A stretch of DNA of 64,000 nucleotides from Acidobacteriaceae bacterium (GTDB lineage: Bacteria > Acidobacteriota > Terriglobia > Terriglobales > Acidobacteriaceae), in assembly GCA_003131315.1 (NCBI GenBank), contig PKUV01000120.1, forward strand, positions 33,721 to 97,720. The letters are read 5' to 3'. This document shows positions 1-8,030 of this stretch, one piece after another. Made by a program: the position numbers and the translations under genes. Within the stretch, counting starts at the first letter, position 1, and each line of letters begins with the position of its first letter. The notes under the pieces are model-generated. The model did no database searches and was not told the DNA's origin. It saw nothing but the letters and a program-made list of their open reading frames with translations.

Positions 1-90
1 CCTGTGTCGCCGCTTCGCGGCTCGACCGATGGGTGTTTCACTTTCTTGCTGCGCTCGGGGGATGCGGCACAGACTCACCCGTCCCAGCGA
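1..90. repeat. Interspersed intergenic repeat, copy 1
   Basis: These first bases closely resemble 2503-2580. Both contain the small hairpin CCGCTTCGCGG followed by similarly spaced blocks ending in CTCGGGG and CACARACTC. The match is clear by eye but not exact. No convincing protein is encoded here. It looks like a short dispersed intergenic element cut by the window edge. Confidence 0.55.
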
Positions 91-155
91 CGAACCCGCA
101 TAGTCAACACAACGAAGGATGAAAGCTCGCTTGATTTCTGCCTCCGCCGCCTAGA

Positions 156-192
156 ATGTTTCAAACATTTCTCCATTTTCTTGTTTGAAACA
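156..192. promoter_or_regulatory. Paired TGTTT-N-AAACA palindromes before the MerR gene
   Basis: Two perfect 11-bp palindromes, TGTTTCAAACA (157-167) and TGTTTGAAACA (182-192), are centred 25 bp apart just before the MerR-family gene. They have the same arms and differ only in the central base. Close spacing, symmetry and position suggest an autoregulatory operator of the adjacent regulator. The second palindrome overlaps a possible TTG start at 185, which argues for translation starting at ATG 206. The operator role is inferred. Confidence 0.6.
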
Positions 193-205
193 GAACGTGC
201 TCAAG

Positions 206-676
206 ATGCAACGACAGTTCACATCCAACGACGTGATCGCTCTGACCGGAATCTCCGCCCGCCAGTTGCAATGGTGGGACGAACGGGGCATCGTGGCGCC
301 CGGTCGCAAGGGGCACAGACGCATCTACAACTGGGACGAACTCGTCACCGTGGCGGTCATCTGCCAGCTTCGCCGGCGGGGCTTCTCGCTTCAACGCATG
401 CGCAAAGTGATTGGGTTCCTACAGCAGGAATTCGGCACCAGCCTTGCGGCTACAGTCAGTGCGTCTTCGGAGTATCACCTTCTTACCGACGGCACTCATC
501 TTTATTTGCGCACCTCGGCGCGACAGGTCGTGGATCTGTTAAAGAACGCCCGGCAGCCAATGTTCGATATATGCCTGAGCGACGAAGTCCGCCGGGTTCG
601 AGCGGAGATTCAGGCTCGCAAGAAGACTGCGGTTTCGGAACGGGTTCGGCCTTTACGCCGGGGTCAGAGGGCGTAA
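206..676 (+). CDS. MerR-family transcriptional regulator
   Basis: A DNA-binding regulator of about 156 residues. The N-terminus carries a MerR-type winged helix: TSNDVIALTGISARQLQWW, then the usual aromatic/wing segment with GRKGHRRIYNWDEL, then a helix with RRRGFSLQRMRKVIGFL. The remaining C-terminal part is short and lacks an obvious B12-binding or metal-binding cysteine motif, so the effector is unknown. ATG 206 is preferred to the upstream in-frame TTG at 185, because the latter lies inside a palindrome that looks like the operator. The downstream zinc-ribbon gene starts 44 bp later and may be co-transcribed. Confidence 0.8.
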   Translation: MQRQFTSNDVIALTGISARQLQWWDERGIVAPGRKGHRRIYNWDELVTVAVICQLRRRGFSLQRMRKVIGFLQQEFGTSLAATVSASSEYHLLTDGTHLYLRTSARQVVDLLKNARQPMFDICLSDEVRRVRAEIQARKKTAVSERVRPLRRGQRA

Positions 677-720
677 CTCAGTGAGCGTAAGACGAGCGTA
701 AACGGAAAGCGGGGGGAAAC

Positions 721-987
721 ATGATGATCGGCGAATTGAGCATTATCAACGAGTGGATTCCCGAGCAGATGGAACCCGGCACCGTGTTCGTGCTGGAGAA
801 CGCGGGCGAAGTGGGAGAGAAAGAGGACCCCTATTGGGCGGTGCTCTCCTGCCCTTCATGCGGCACGCTGGGCTTGATTACGCGCAAACAGATGGCCGGA
901 CTCCTGCCGACAATCTGCGGCTCCGCCGAATGCTCGGCGCAGTTTTTCATCAAGGACGAAGAGATCACGCCACGGAAGCCGTTTTAG
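721..987 (+). CDS. Small zinc-ribbon-like hypothetical protein
   Basis: An 88-residue protein of unknown function. Its centre holds a CPSCG knuckle followed about 22 residues later by CGSAEC, a four-cysteine arrangement expected for a zinc ribbon. There is no signal peptide or membrane segment, so it is probably cytoplasmic. A G-rich stretch just before the tandem ATG codons at 721 and 724 can serve as ribosome binding site. It follows the MerR gene on the same strand and could be in its transcript. No family name is offered. Confidence 0.6.
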   Translation: MMIGELSIINEWIPEQMEPGTVFVLENAGEVGEKEDPYWAVLSCPSCGTLGLITRKQMAGLLPTICGSAECSAQFFIKDEEITPRKPF

Positions 988-1037
988 TCGTAGAGACGCG
1001 GCTTGCAGCGCCTCAGACTGCCCACAAACTCGTGCGC

Positions 1038-1208
1038 GGCTGAACGGGCTGCGGAAAAAGTCGGATGTCGAAGGCCAGCCCCTGAAGGGGCATCCGATTT
1101 TGAATAACTTCGGCATCGCTAAAGCGATGCCCTGATACGAATCCCTTTCCCAAGAACTTGCGAGAATCAGAGGATCTCAGCAGCTTGAGACGCGGCCAGC
1201 CGCGTCTC
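1038..1208. repeat. Hairpin-rich intergenic region with REP-like units
   Basis: Several unrelated short perfect hairpins are strung together: GCCCCTGAAGGGGC (1078-1091), GGCATCGCTAAAGCGATGCC (1112-1131) and 10-bp arms with a CA loop at 1187-1208. The last reaches the ribBA stop codon and may help end ribBA transcription, although no U-run follows. The segment GCGGCTGAAC-N-GGCTGCGGAAAA near 1038 recurs near 2600. No gene is visible from 988 to 1207. Confidence 0.6.
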
Positions 1209-2389
1209 TACGGATGCGTTTTCGGGACCGAAAACTTCACCGGAACTTGCTCGACAATCTCGATATCAAATCCTTCCAGCGCAGCCACCCTTCGCGGGTG
1301 ATTGGTCAAGAGTCGAATGCGCTTCAAATTCAGATCGAAAAGGATCTGAGCTCCCAGTCCGATCTCGCGATGAATCTTTCGCTCGCTTTCGGGAAGCGAT
1401 GGCAAACGCCGTTCCCGATGAAACGTGAGAAACGACTGGTCCCCGATTTTCTCCGCCGAGAAGCCTTTGGACGTCTGGTGCAAGTAGATCAACGCACCCC
1501 GCCCCTCCTCGGCAATAATCTTTAGTGAAGCCTCGAGTGTCTGATTGCAGTCGCACCCGGTGGCGCCGAAAACGTCGCCCAGCAGGCAATGCGCGTGCAT
1601 GCGGACCAGCACCGGCTCGGACGAATCGCTAATGTCGCCACGGCTGATGTCTCCGCGAATGAGTGCCATATGGGATCCGCCACCGTCCACTTCGCTCTCG
1701 TAGGCGATCACGCGGAATTCCCCGTGCTTGGTTCCGACCATCGCCTCGCCCACTCGATGCACGTAGCGCTCATGCTGCATCCGGTAGCGGATCAACTCCG
1801 CAACCGTGAGCATTTTCATTTCATGGGTGCGGCAGAACTCGATCAGGTCGGGCACGCGAGCCATCGTGCCGTCGTCTTTCATGATTTCGCAGATGATCCC
1901 CGCCGGGACCATGCCGGCAAGCCGAGCCAGATCCACGGAAGCTTCGGTCTGCCCGGCGCGCACCAGCACTCCGCCCTTGCGCGCTCGCAGCGGGAACACG
2001 TGCCCCGGCCGCGCCAGATCCGATGGCCGCGTCGCCGGATCGATTGCCGTTTTGATGGTATGCGAACGATCGTACGCCGAAATTCCCGTGGTCACGCCGT
2101 CGCGGGCGTCAATCGCCTCGCAAAAAGCAGTCCCGTATTGCGATGTGTTCTCGCTGGTCATGGGACCGATACGCAGGTGGTCGAGCCGTTCTTCGGTCAT
2201 GGCCAGGCAGACGAGGCCGCGTCCGTGTTTGGCCATGAAGTTAATCGCTTCGGGAGTAACTTTTTCCGCGGCGAGCGTGAGATCGCCTTCATTCTCGCGA
2301 TCCTCGTCGTCGACAACGACGATCATTCGCCCAGCGCGGATCTCTTCGATCGCAGTGGGGACATCGGTAAAGGGTAAATTAGGAGTCAT
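1208..2389 (-). CDS. ribBA: Bifunctional DHBP synthase / GTP cyclohydrolase II-like protein (RibBA)
   Basis: A riboflavin-pathway fusion of 393 residues. Residues 5-205 form the 3,4-dihydroxy-2-butanone-4-phosphate synthase domain (DDEDRENEGD, then GVTTGISAYDR, then RPGHVFPLRA). Residues 210-390 match GTP cyclohydrolase II, with zinc cysteines C-x10-C-x-C and the LLTNHPRRVAALEGF segment. Two departures are visible. The GHTEA metal-binding histidine is Gln147 (GQTEA). The cyclohydrolase lacks the usual RQEGRxIGL block, having HQTSKGF instead, and its D-x-R-x-Y catalytic block reads IHREI, keeping Arg but not Asp. Whether both activities persist is uncertain. Monocistronic in this window. Confidence 0.9.
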   Translation of the reverse strand: MTPNLPFTDVPTAIEEIRAGRMIVVVDDEDRENEGDLTLAAEKVTPEAINFMAKHGRGLVCLAMTEERLDHLRIGPMTSENTSQYGTAFCEAIDARDGVTTGISAYDRSHTIKTAIDPATRPSDLARPGHVFPLRARKGGVLVRAGQTEASVDLARLAGMVPAGIICEIMKDDGTMARVPDLIEFCRTHEMKMLTVAELIRYRMQHERYVHRVGEAMVGTKHGEFRVIAYESEVDGGGSHMALIRGDISRGDISDSSEPVLVRMHAHCLLGDVFGATGCDCNQTLEASLKIIAEEGRGALIYLHQTSKGFSAEKIGDQSFLTFHRERRLPSLPESERKIHREIGLGAQILFDLNLKRIRLLTNHPRRVAALEGFDIEIVEQVPVKFSVPKTHP

Positions 2390-2394
2390 AGAAG

Positions 2395-2720
2395 GCTGTT
2401 CCCCTCAGGGGCTAAAGAGTCTCTGTCGCAACTCGGTGCCGTCCCTGACGGGACTCCGGATTGTCGCACTTTGCCTTCCCGGCACTTACGTGCCGGGCTT
2501 TCTTGTGCCGCCGCTTCGCGGCTGGAGCGATGGCGCGTTCTACTTTTTTCCTAGTGCTCGGGGTTGCGACACAAACTCTAAAGCCCCTCTCTAAAATAAC
2601 GCGGCTGAACAGGCTGCGGAAAAGTATTCTCTACGCCGCAATCTAATCGCAGCGGCTAAAGCCGGATTCAAGACAGTGCAGTTATCGCAGCGCTGAAAGC
2701 GCTGCGCCACCCAAAATCAA
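2395..2720. repeat. Hairpin-rich intergenic region, including repeat copy 2
   Basis: About 330 bp without a credible gene. It holds hairpins GTCCCTGACGGGAC (2441-2454), CCCGGCACTTACGTGCCGGG (2478-2497) and a 9-bp-arm hairpin at 2686-2706 beside the DUF4126 stop. It also holds the second copy of the element at the window start (2503-2580) and the second GCGGCTGAAC-N-GGCTGCGGAAAA unit (about 2600). The hairpins may be terminators or mobile palindromic units. Their sequences differ, but their style is shared with 1038-1208. Confidence 0.6.
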
Positions 2721-2722
2721 GT

Positions 2723-3400
2723 CTAGGCAGCGTTTAAATCGCGCCGCTTCGACGGCGTCAGTTCGTTCTCCGCACCATTTTCTGCGGCATGAAACAGGTT
2801 CTTCAGAGCCCGCGACATAGCCCGAAACACCCATCGCATCACGACCACGATCACGGCCAGAAAGGCGGCAACGATCAGGGCAGCCGCAATCGGGTGCTGG
2901 GTAGCAAGCCAGGTCAAGAATACAGCGAGCGTGTCTTCTCCCGCGCTGAGCACGAAATTCGAAACCGGCTCTGGAGACGGGGTCACGGCCACCCGCGCCG
3001 CCGTCTTGCCTCCGTGCGCCGCCAGGGCGATTGCCCCGCCTGCCAGCACCGCCAGCAACTGCTTCTCTGGCGAAAGCTGGGAGGTCGCGCCGTAGGCGAT
3101 CAAGGCCGCCACGGGAATTCGAACAAAGGTATGCAGGGCATTCCAGATCAAATCGAAAGCTGGGATCTTGTCAGCGAAAAACTCAATGGCAAAAAGCACG
3201 CCAGATGCCGCAATCACCCACCAACTGGCAAGCAGATGCAGCCCGGAAGGCAAATCGAGCAGGCCAGCATGGGCCAGCAGTCCGAGTGTGGCCACCGTGG
3301 CATACGCATTGAGCCCGGCCGCGAAGCTTACCGCCACGATCAGACCTACGAGTTCGGAACCAGCGAGTTCGGAGCCTCCAAACTTCATGCCTGCCAGCAT
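2723..3400 (-). CDS. DUF4126 family membrane protein
   Basis: An integral membrane protein of about 225 residues, recognised by the family opening SFAAGLNAYATVATLGLL and by several hydrophobic helices spread over the chain. The last 35 residues are charged and probably cytoplasmic. The family has no established biochemical role. ATG 3400 is chosen because an AGGAGG lies 12 bases before it; an in-frame TTG at 3424 is less likely and ATG 3388 is possible. It is followed downstream by hairpin-rich DNA and preceded by a small same-strand hypothetical gene. Confidence 0.75.
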   Translation of the reverse strand: MLAGMKFGGSELAGSELVGLIVAVSFAAGLNAYATVATLGLLAHAGLLDLPSGLHLLASWWVIAASGVLFAIEFFADKIPAFDLIWNALHTFVRIPVAALIAYGATSQLSPEKQLLAVLAGGAIALAAHGGKTAARVAVTPSPEPVSNFVLSAGEDTLAVFLTWLATQHPIAAALIVAAFLAVIVVVMRWVFRAMSRALKNLFHAAENGAENELTPSKRRDLNAA

Positions 3401-3487
3401 ATCCGCACCCGGCCTCCTAGCCAATACCCCGGAAAACAGGAAAGGGTCGCCTGCGGCGACCCTCCCAGTAAACCCGGTTCCCTGCGG

Positions 3488-3715
3488 TTACAGGGTGGAT
3501 TCGATTTCAAAACCCCAAGCTTCCAGCAGTGGCTCGGGAATGTACTTGGAATTCTTGTTCCGGCGCGCCCATTCCCGCAGCCGTGTAGACCGCAAATACT
3601 GGTCGGGGGAGAGCTTATACTCGTGCACAACCTGCTCGAATTCCGTGATTGTCGGAACAACCGGCCCGATGGGCTCGGGCTTGCCCCAGTTGGGGTTTCC
3701 GCGTCGCTTAGCCAT
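3488..3715 (-). CDS. Small conserved-looking hypothetical protein
   Basis: A 75-residue, charged, soluble protein with no cysteines and no membrane segment. The N-terminus is basic (MAKRRGNPNWGKP) and the rest is mainly helical, ending with PEPLLEAWGFEIESTL. The RxREWARRNKN stretch might contact nucleic acid, but no known fold is recognised. It lies upstream of the DUF4126 gene on the same strand. The length and regular composition suggest a real gene. Function unknown. Confidence 0.55.
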   Translation of the reverse strand: MAKRRGNPNWGKPEPIGPVVPTITEFEQVVHEYKLSPDQYLRSTRLREWARRNKNSKYIPEPLLEAWGFEIESTL

Positions 3716-4291
3716 GAAAAATATACCCTCTTGTGAACGGGATAAGGACTTCTTCTTTGTAAGTCTCTATCTTCTTTAGATTCCGAGAAGAACCTAGGGG
3801 ATTCACCGGCAAAAGGAAACCCAGAACCAGGGATTCTAGCCCCTCGGCCTCTATGGAAGCTACTGATAATAATAGGTTTCTCTCCGTTAGTCAATAGAAA
3901 AGTTGACTCCGTTACGTCTTGTGGCGTATCCCCTTTGTGCACAGCCACTTGCAGTTTGCCCCGGAGGAACACGTCCAGGCCCGTCAGGATATGGATAAAC
4001 GGATCAACCCTCTATTGAACCGCCGTCTCCAAGCCGATAAGCCTAGCAGCGGCATTGTCTTTGGAGGGGTGGTCCCCGGAGCAAGAGGTGACCGGAGTAA
4101 CCGGAAGACCAGGCCATGGCGTTGACCACGGAATCTCATAGACTTAGAGTGCGAACGGGGAGTGTTCCGATCGCCCAACTAGGGACTGGCGATCTCTATC
4201 CCGACCGAGCGCACGCGAAGGCGCTTCGCAAGGCATTCACCACTATCCGCTTCGGCAAAGCCGGGACGGCGCACAAAAACCGATCTGAATC
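3716..4291. other. Intergenic region with no recognised gene
   Basis: About 575 bp without a supported coding region. It contains AT-rich patches near 3720-3790 and 3865-3910 that could carry promoters for the divergent neighbours, and a run of imperfect repeats around 4070-4115 (GTGACCGG, GTAACCGG). I compared it with c-di-GMP riboswitches and RNase P RNA from memory and saw no match. A short open frame at 3919-4125 has no protein-like features. Confidence 0.4.
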
Positions 4292-4303
4292 GTGATTCGA
4301 AGC

Positions 4304-5458
4304 ATGAACTTGAAGTCTCTACTACTGAGTTCCGACGAAAAGACGGTGCGCGTGCTGCGCCGGGTCCTCAGCGACCTGGAAATTGACGTCGAACATTGCT
4401 CCGCCGCAGACGATGCCATCCGCCGGATCACCCGTCAGCGTTTCGAAGCGATCATCGTAGATGGGGCGAATGCGGAGGAAGCTGGCAGCGTGTTGCGAGG
4501 AGCCAAAGCCGCTCCCGTCAACAAGCGAGCCCTCACGATCATGCTGGTGGAATCTCCCGTCGGACTCAAGGGCAGTTTCGAAATGGGGGCCCATTTCGTC
4601 CTCCACAAACCCCTTGCGGTCGAGCGCGCCAAAGCCAGCTTTCGTGCGGTTCGCGCCCTGATGAAGCGTGAACGGCGGCTGCAGCTGCGGGTCGCTGTGC
4701 AAGTTCCGGTCGAGTGTTACGGCTCGAGCCGGTACAAAGCCAAGACCCTCGATCTCTGCGAAGGCGGCATGGCGATCCAGTTTTCCGGCCGCGTCGCAAA
4801 AGAAAACTCGCTCCGCTTCTCGCTCGAATTGCCGGGCATGAACCAGAAGCTCGAAATCTATGGAGAGCTGGCATGGGAAGGCAACGGCGATCAGGCCGGG
4901 GTCCGTTTCAAGAATGCCACCGACGAGCAGCGCAACACCATTCGCCAGTGGTTGAACACCCAGCTTCCTGAGCCCGAGCAGGACGACCCACCCGTGAATT
5001 GCTGTCTCACCGACCTCAGCCTCGGCGGCGGCTATCTCACGACAAACTCACCCTTCCCGAGGGGCACGCGTGTCATCCTTTCGATCAAGACCGCCGACCT
5101 CGAAGTCCGCGCCGGAGGCGTCGTACTGGTCGCGCATCCGGAATTCGGGATGGGAGTGGAGTTTCTCCAGACTACGACCGAGCAACGCGATCAGGTTCTC
5201 CGCATGATCACGACTCTGCGCGCCAACGGAGATAAATCTCCCGCGCTTCAGGTCGAACCCGACGGACTGGAAACGCCATTGCCCGACGATGGCTTGGCTA
5301 CGTTCCAGGCTTCCGGAACCCAGGCTTCCGCAACCGAAGTCTCCGGAACCGAAGACACACTCGTCGATCTGTTCCGGCACAAGTTCCAGGTCCCGGTCGA
5401 AACCTTCCTGCAGCAGATGCGCGAAGAGCGCCAGTCTGTCGAGTCGCACTCACGCTAA
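4304..5458 (+). CDS. Receiver-like / tandem PilZ-domain protein
   Basis: A cytoplasmic protein of about 384 residues. The N-terminal 120 residues resemble a degenerate response-regulator receiver (LLLSSDEKTVRVLRRVL, FEAIIVDGA, FVLHKPLAVERA). A first PilZ domain follows, with an Arg-rich RRLQLR segment and DLCEGGMAI, matching the c-di-GMP-binding RxxxR and D-x-S-x-x-G signatures apart from Cys for Ser. A second PilZ domain contains DLSLGGGYL but no clear RxxxR. It probably senses cyclic di-GMP or is an orphan adaptor. Start: ATG 4304, with GTG 4292 as alternative. Confidence 0.75.
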   Translation: MNLKSLLLSSDEKTVRVLRRVLSDLEIDVEHCSAADDAIRRITRQRFEAIIVDGANAEEAGSVLRGAKAAPVNKRALTIMLVESPVGLKGSFEMGAHFVLHKPLAVERAKASFRAVRALMKRERRLQLRVAVQVPVECYGSSRYKAKTLDLCEGGMAIQFSGRVAKENSLRFSLELPGMNQKLEIYGELAWEGNGDQAGVRFKNATDEQRNTIRQWLNTQLPEPEQDDPPVNCCLTDLSLGGGYLTTNSPFPRGTRVILSIKTADLEVRAGGVVLVAHPEFGMGVEFLQTTTEQRDQVLRMITTLRANGDKSPALQVEPDGLETPLPDDGLATFQASGTQASATEVSGTEDTLVDLFRHKFQVPVETFLQQMREERQSVESHSR

Positions 5459-5476
5459 CCTCCTTATACATTTCTC

Positions 5477-6352
5477 TTACACCTCGGAAATAAACTCGCT
5501 CACCGTCCCACGCTGCAGCAAATACGCTCCCGGTCCCTGCTGTCCGCGAACCGAACGGCAGAACTCGACCACAAAGAATCCCGCTTTCATGGCCTGGCGG
5601 AATGCCCAGCGCGTCGCGTCGCGCCACTCGCGCGCCAATCCCATGTCCGTGCGCTCGACCTCCAGAATGTCGCCCGGGATTTCAATGCTCACGCGCTGCC
5701 GCGCCAGTGACTCCGCCAGATCGGCCCGTCCCGGTTTCCCGCTGGGATCGAAACGCACCAGCGGAGCCAGCAGCCTCATGGCATCGAGCGTTTCCACTCG
5801 CCCATTCTTACCGGCCAGCCGATCCCGCACCCGCCGCGAATTCAGCATCCACCGCACCCACAGGCGGTCCGTTCCGTTCCGATGCAGCATGCTGGAGGTT
5901 TCCGGCCCGTAGAAATCCACCTTATAGGTATCGGAAACCACGCCCAGCTTGGAAAAATTGAAGTGCGCGTTCCGGCTCTGTAGCGGATCGTAGGTCCACG
6001 TCATCTCATGAACGCCCATGGCCATGGCCCGCTCACGCTGCGCCTGCTTCAGTCGCGAGCCCAGATCCAGATGCCGGTACGCATCGAGCACCGCCAGCAT
6101 GTGCGAGTGAATCGTCGTCTGTCCATGCTCGCGGCCGAGAAATCCGAAGGCGAACCCGACCAACTTGTCCTTATCAAAGGCACCCACGAACATATTGCCC
6201 GCTGCCTTGCAGGCAATGGCCAGCGTCAGGGGCAAGGTGTCCTCGTCCGCCATCCCCCAAACTTCTTTCTCTACCGCTTTCAACTGGCTGAGGTCGTCAA
6301 TGCTCTTGAGGTCGCGAATCCCAATCTGTTGCGCGCCACCGCGGGACATCAT
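5477..6352 (-). CDS. GNAT-superfamily protein (predicted N-acetyltransferase-like, COG3375 type)
   Basis: A soluble protein of about 291 residues. The central part has GNAT-like features: LVGFAFGFLG (strand 4), then HSHMLAVLDAYRHLDLGSRLKQAQRERAMAMG, which fits the acetyl-CoA binding strand-loop-helix, and WTYDPLQSRNAHFNFSKLGV. This resembles the large predicted acetyltransferases of COG3375; the substrate is unknown. Start is at the tandem ATG (6352/6349) with GAGAAAGG upstream. It is convergent with the PilZ gene, with only 18 bp between their stops. Confidence 0.7.
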   Translation of the reverse strand: MMSRGGAQQIGIRDLKSIDDLSQLKAVEKEVWGMADEDTLPLTLAIACKAAGNMFVGAFDKDKLVGFAFGFLGREHGQTTIHSHMLAVLDAYRHLDLGSRLKQAQRERAMAMGVHEMTWTYDPLQSRNAHFNFSKLGVVSDTYKVDFYGPETSSMLHRNGTDRLWVRWMLNSRRVRDRLAGKNGRVETLDAMRLLAPLVRFDPSGKPGRADLAESLARQRVSIEIPGDILEVERTDMGLAREWRDATRWAFRQAMKAGFFVVEFCRSVRGQQGPGAYLLQRGTVSEFISEV

Positions 6353-6563
6353 GGCCGGCCTTTCTCGCGTTTCCAGTTCTGTTCGTTGGGCATGGCGATG
6401 GGCATGGCAATCTCCGCGCAGAAGTCCGGCGCTGAAGAGACACAACCGTTTACAGCACCGATTACATACTTGTCAACAGCAATCAAAATCTGGCGGGAGT
6501 AGAGCCTCATATCGAGCTGCTGCCATCTCGCCCCGCGCAGCCCATTCCACGCATCTAACCTAC

Positions 6564-7571
6564 ATGCTACCCTCGAACCCGGAGACGAACACTGCCGTGA
6601 AACCGATTACCCAGCTTCTGCTCTTAACCGCCCTGATCGTGCTGGGGAACTCCCTGCTGCTGGCCGCCGATCGCGGCACCCTGGTCCGCGACGCCGTCAT
6701 CTACTTGTCTCCCGACACAACTTCCAGCAAGCTCGGTCAGGCCGAACGCGGACGGGAACTCATTCTCCTCGACAAAAGCCACAACTGGCTGCACGTCGAA
6801 GCTCTGCTTGGCTTCGCGCAAACTCCCGACGCCGCCTTCGTTTTGGAGGACGAGGACGAGGGCAAGACCATCAGCGGATGGGTGCTCGATACCGGCGTCG
6901 TCTGGGCGTCCACTCCCAACGGCGACCGCATCCTGTTCGGCGCCGCCGTCGATTCTGAAGACGAGGCCAGCCGCCGCCACGGACGCCGCGGCGCAGCCCA
7001 GGACGCCTTGCGCCTCTATCGCCGCGTCTACGACATCTTCCCCAACGCCCCCCTTGCCGGCGAAGCCCTCTACCGTGCCGCCGACATTAAATGGCAGATC
7101 GACAAATCAGACATGCAGTCCCGGCCCTCCGCGCGCGAGAAAGAATCCTACCTTCGCGAAGGCATCGACGAGCAGTCCATGAAGCGGGTGATGAAAAAGT
7201 TCCCTGGCACCAAGTGGGCCGAACTCGCCGCCTTCCACCTGCTCGACAACAAACTCTGCGGAGACTGGCAGGGCTCTTCCAAGTGCCCCGACAAGGAAGC
7301 CGACATGTACGAAAAGTACGTAAAAGAACACCCCGAATCTCCCGCCGCTCCCGAGGCACTGTACAACGCCGCTTCTCGCCGAGCCGCCCTGATCGAGATT
7401 TATAAGACAGAAGAACAACCAAAGAAGTCCGACCAATCAAAGAACCTGGCCATCTCGCTCGCCCAGCAGTTAGTCTCGAAGTATCCGCAAAGCGACTGGT
7501 CGTCCCGCGGACAAACACTGCTGTTCCTAGTGCAGGGAGGAGTACCGACGTACGGAAACGCGATGCAGTAG
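6564..7571 (+). CDS. Secreted SH3-like / TPR-like repeat protein
   Basis: About 335 residues with an N-terminal signal sequence (PITQLLLLTALIVLGNSLLLAA), so exported to the periplasm or beyond. After cleavage there is a bacterial SH3-like segment (RDAVIYLSPDTTSSKLGQAERGRELILLDKSHNWLHVE) of the kind used for wall or peptide binding. Helical tetratricopeptide-type repeats follow (ALRLYRRVYDIFPNAPLAGEALYRAADI; KYVKEHPESPAAPEALYNAA), resembling the outer-membrane lipoprotein YbgF/BamD style. Start may be ATG 6564 or GTG 6597. A structural or envelope-assembly role is inferred. Confidence 0.65.
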   Translation: MLPSNPETNTAVKPITQLLLLTALIVLGNSLLLAADRGTLVRDAVIYLSPDTTSSKLGQAERGRELILLDKSHNWLHVEALLGFAQTPDAAFVLEDEDEGKTISGWVLDTGVVWASTPNGDRILFGAAVDSEDEASRRHGRRGAAQDALRLYRRVYDIFPNAPLAGEALYRAADIKWQIDKSDMQSRPSAREKESYLREGIDEQSMKRVMKKFPGTKWAELAAFHLLDNKLCGDWQGSSKCPDKEADMYEKYVKEHPESPAAPEALYNAASRRAALIEIYKTEEQPKKSDQSKNLAISLAQQLVSKYPQSDWSSRGQTLLFLVQGGVPTYGNAMQ

Positions 7572-7808
7572 GGTATCGGGGTGGTCGCTTTAGACCCTCA
7601 AAAGCATCTGGCCCTCCGGTAAATTGCAGCGTCGCGAGTAAGTTTCGAGCTGCGCCATGCGTCATATAACATCACCGCGAACATCTACGATGCTGCAGTC
7701 TCAGATGAGAAGCAAGAGGCGCACCGTGGAGTGCTGAGAATGGCGACCAGTACTCGAACCCGTGCCGGGCAGGAATCAGGAACTTCTGCAAGTGCCTGAA
7801 TTTGATGT

Positions 7809-7852
7809 TGGCGTCCCCGACGGGATTTGAACCCGTGTCGTCGCCGTGAAAG
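7809..7852 (-). other. 3' half of tRNA-Glu(UUC): attachment-site scar
   Basis: Read on the minus strand this is the anticodon loop CTTTCAC (anticodon TTC), the 3' anticodon stem GGCGA, variable loop CGAC, T-arm ACGGG-TTCAAAT-CCCGT, the 3' acceptor strand CGGGGAC, discriminator G and encoded CCA. Every element aligns with the 3' half of bacterial tRNA-Glu. The 5' half is missing: the bases before the loop (GTTGTT) do not pair with GGCGA. A break exactly at the anticodon loop is typical of tyrosine-recombinase integration. The orientation places the inserted DNA at higher coordinates. Confidence 0.85.
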
Positions 7853-8030
7853 AACAACCACAATAAGGAAATACAACGACTTGCAAGAGGCGGGCGGCCC
7901 CCTAAGTCCTTGCTAGTCCGTACAAGCTGAAAGATCTACGTACCGTAATCCGTACCGCGAAAAAAGCCGTTACGTTGCAGGCAGAACTACCGGGTACCAA
8001 CCGAATGCATTCAGGCCGACGGCCCGGTAA
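7853..8030. other. Junction segment next to the tRNA scar
   Basis: No gene is visible. Short direct repeats containing CCGTAC lie near 7918 and 7943-7957 (CGTACCG occurs twice), which could be integrase arm-type sites or chance. The segment separates the tRNA-Glu fragment from a truncated DinB gene, consistent with an insertion boundary. No integrase gene is in this window; it would be expected near the intact tRNA at the other end. Confidence 0.35.

Noticed and set aside
3919-4125. Short open frame in the 575-bp gap before the PilZ gene
   Set aside because: No protein-like composition or ribosome site.
3716-4291. Possible structured RNA upstream of the PilZ gene
   Set aside because: No match from memory to c-di-GMP riboswitch, RNase P or 6S RNA cores; a covariance search would be needed.
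7741-7775. A second tRNA-like T-loop (GGGTTCGAGT) on the minus strand next to the tRNA-Glu fragment
   Set aside because: The T-stem and acceptor strands do not pair and the spacing to CCA is wrong, so it is not a usable tRNA piece; possibly a highly decayed older scar.
7853-8030. Integrase gene remnant next to the tRNA scar
   Set aside because: The minus-strand frame here (7902-8270) has no recombinase motif such as the R-H-R-Y set.
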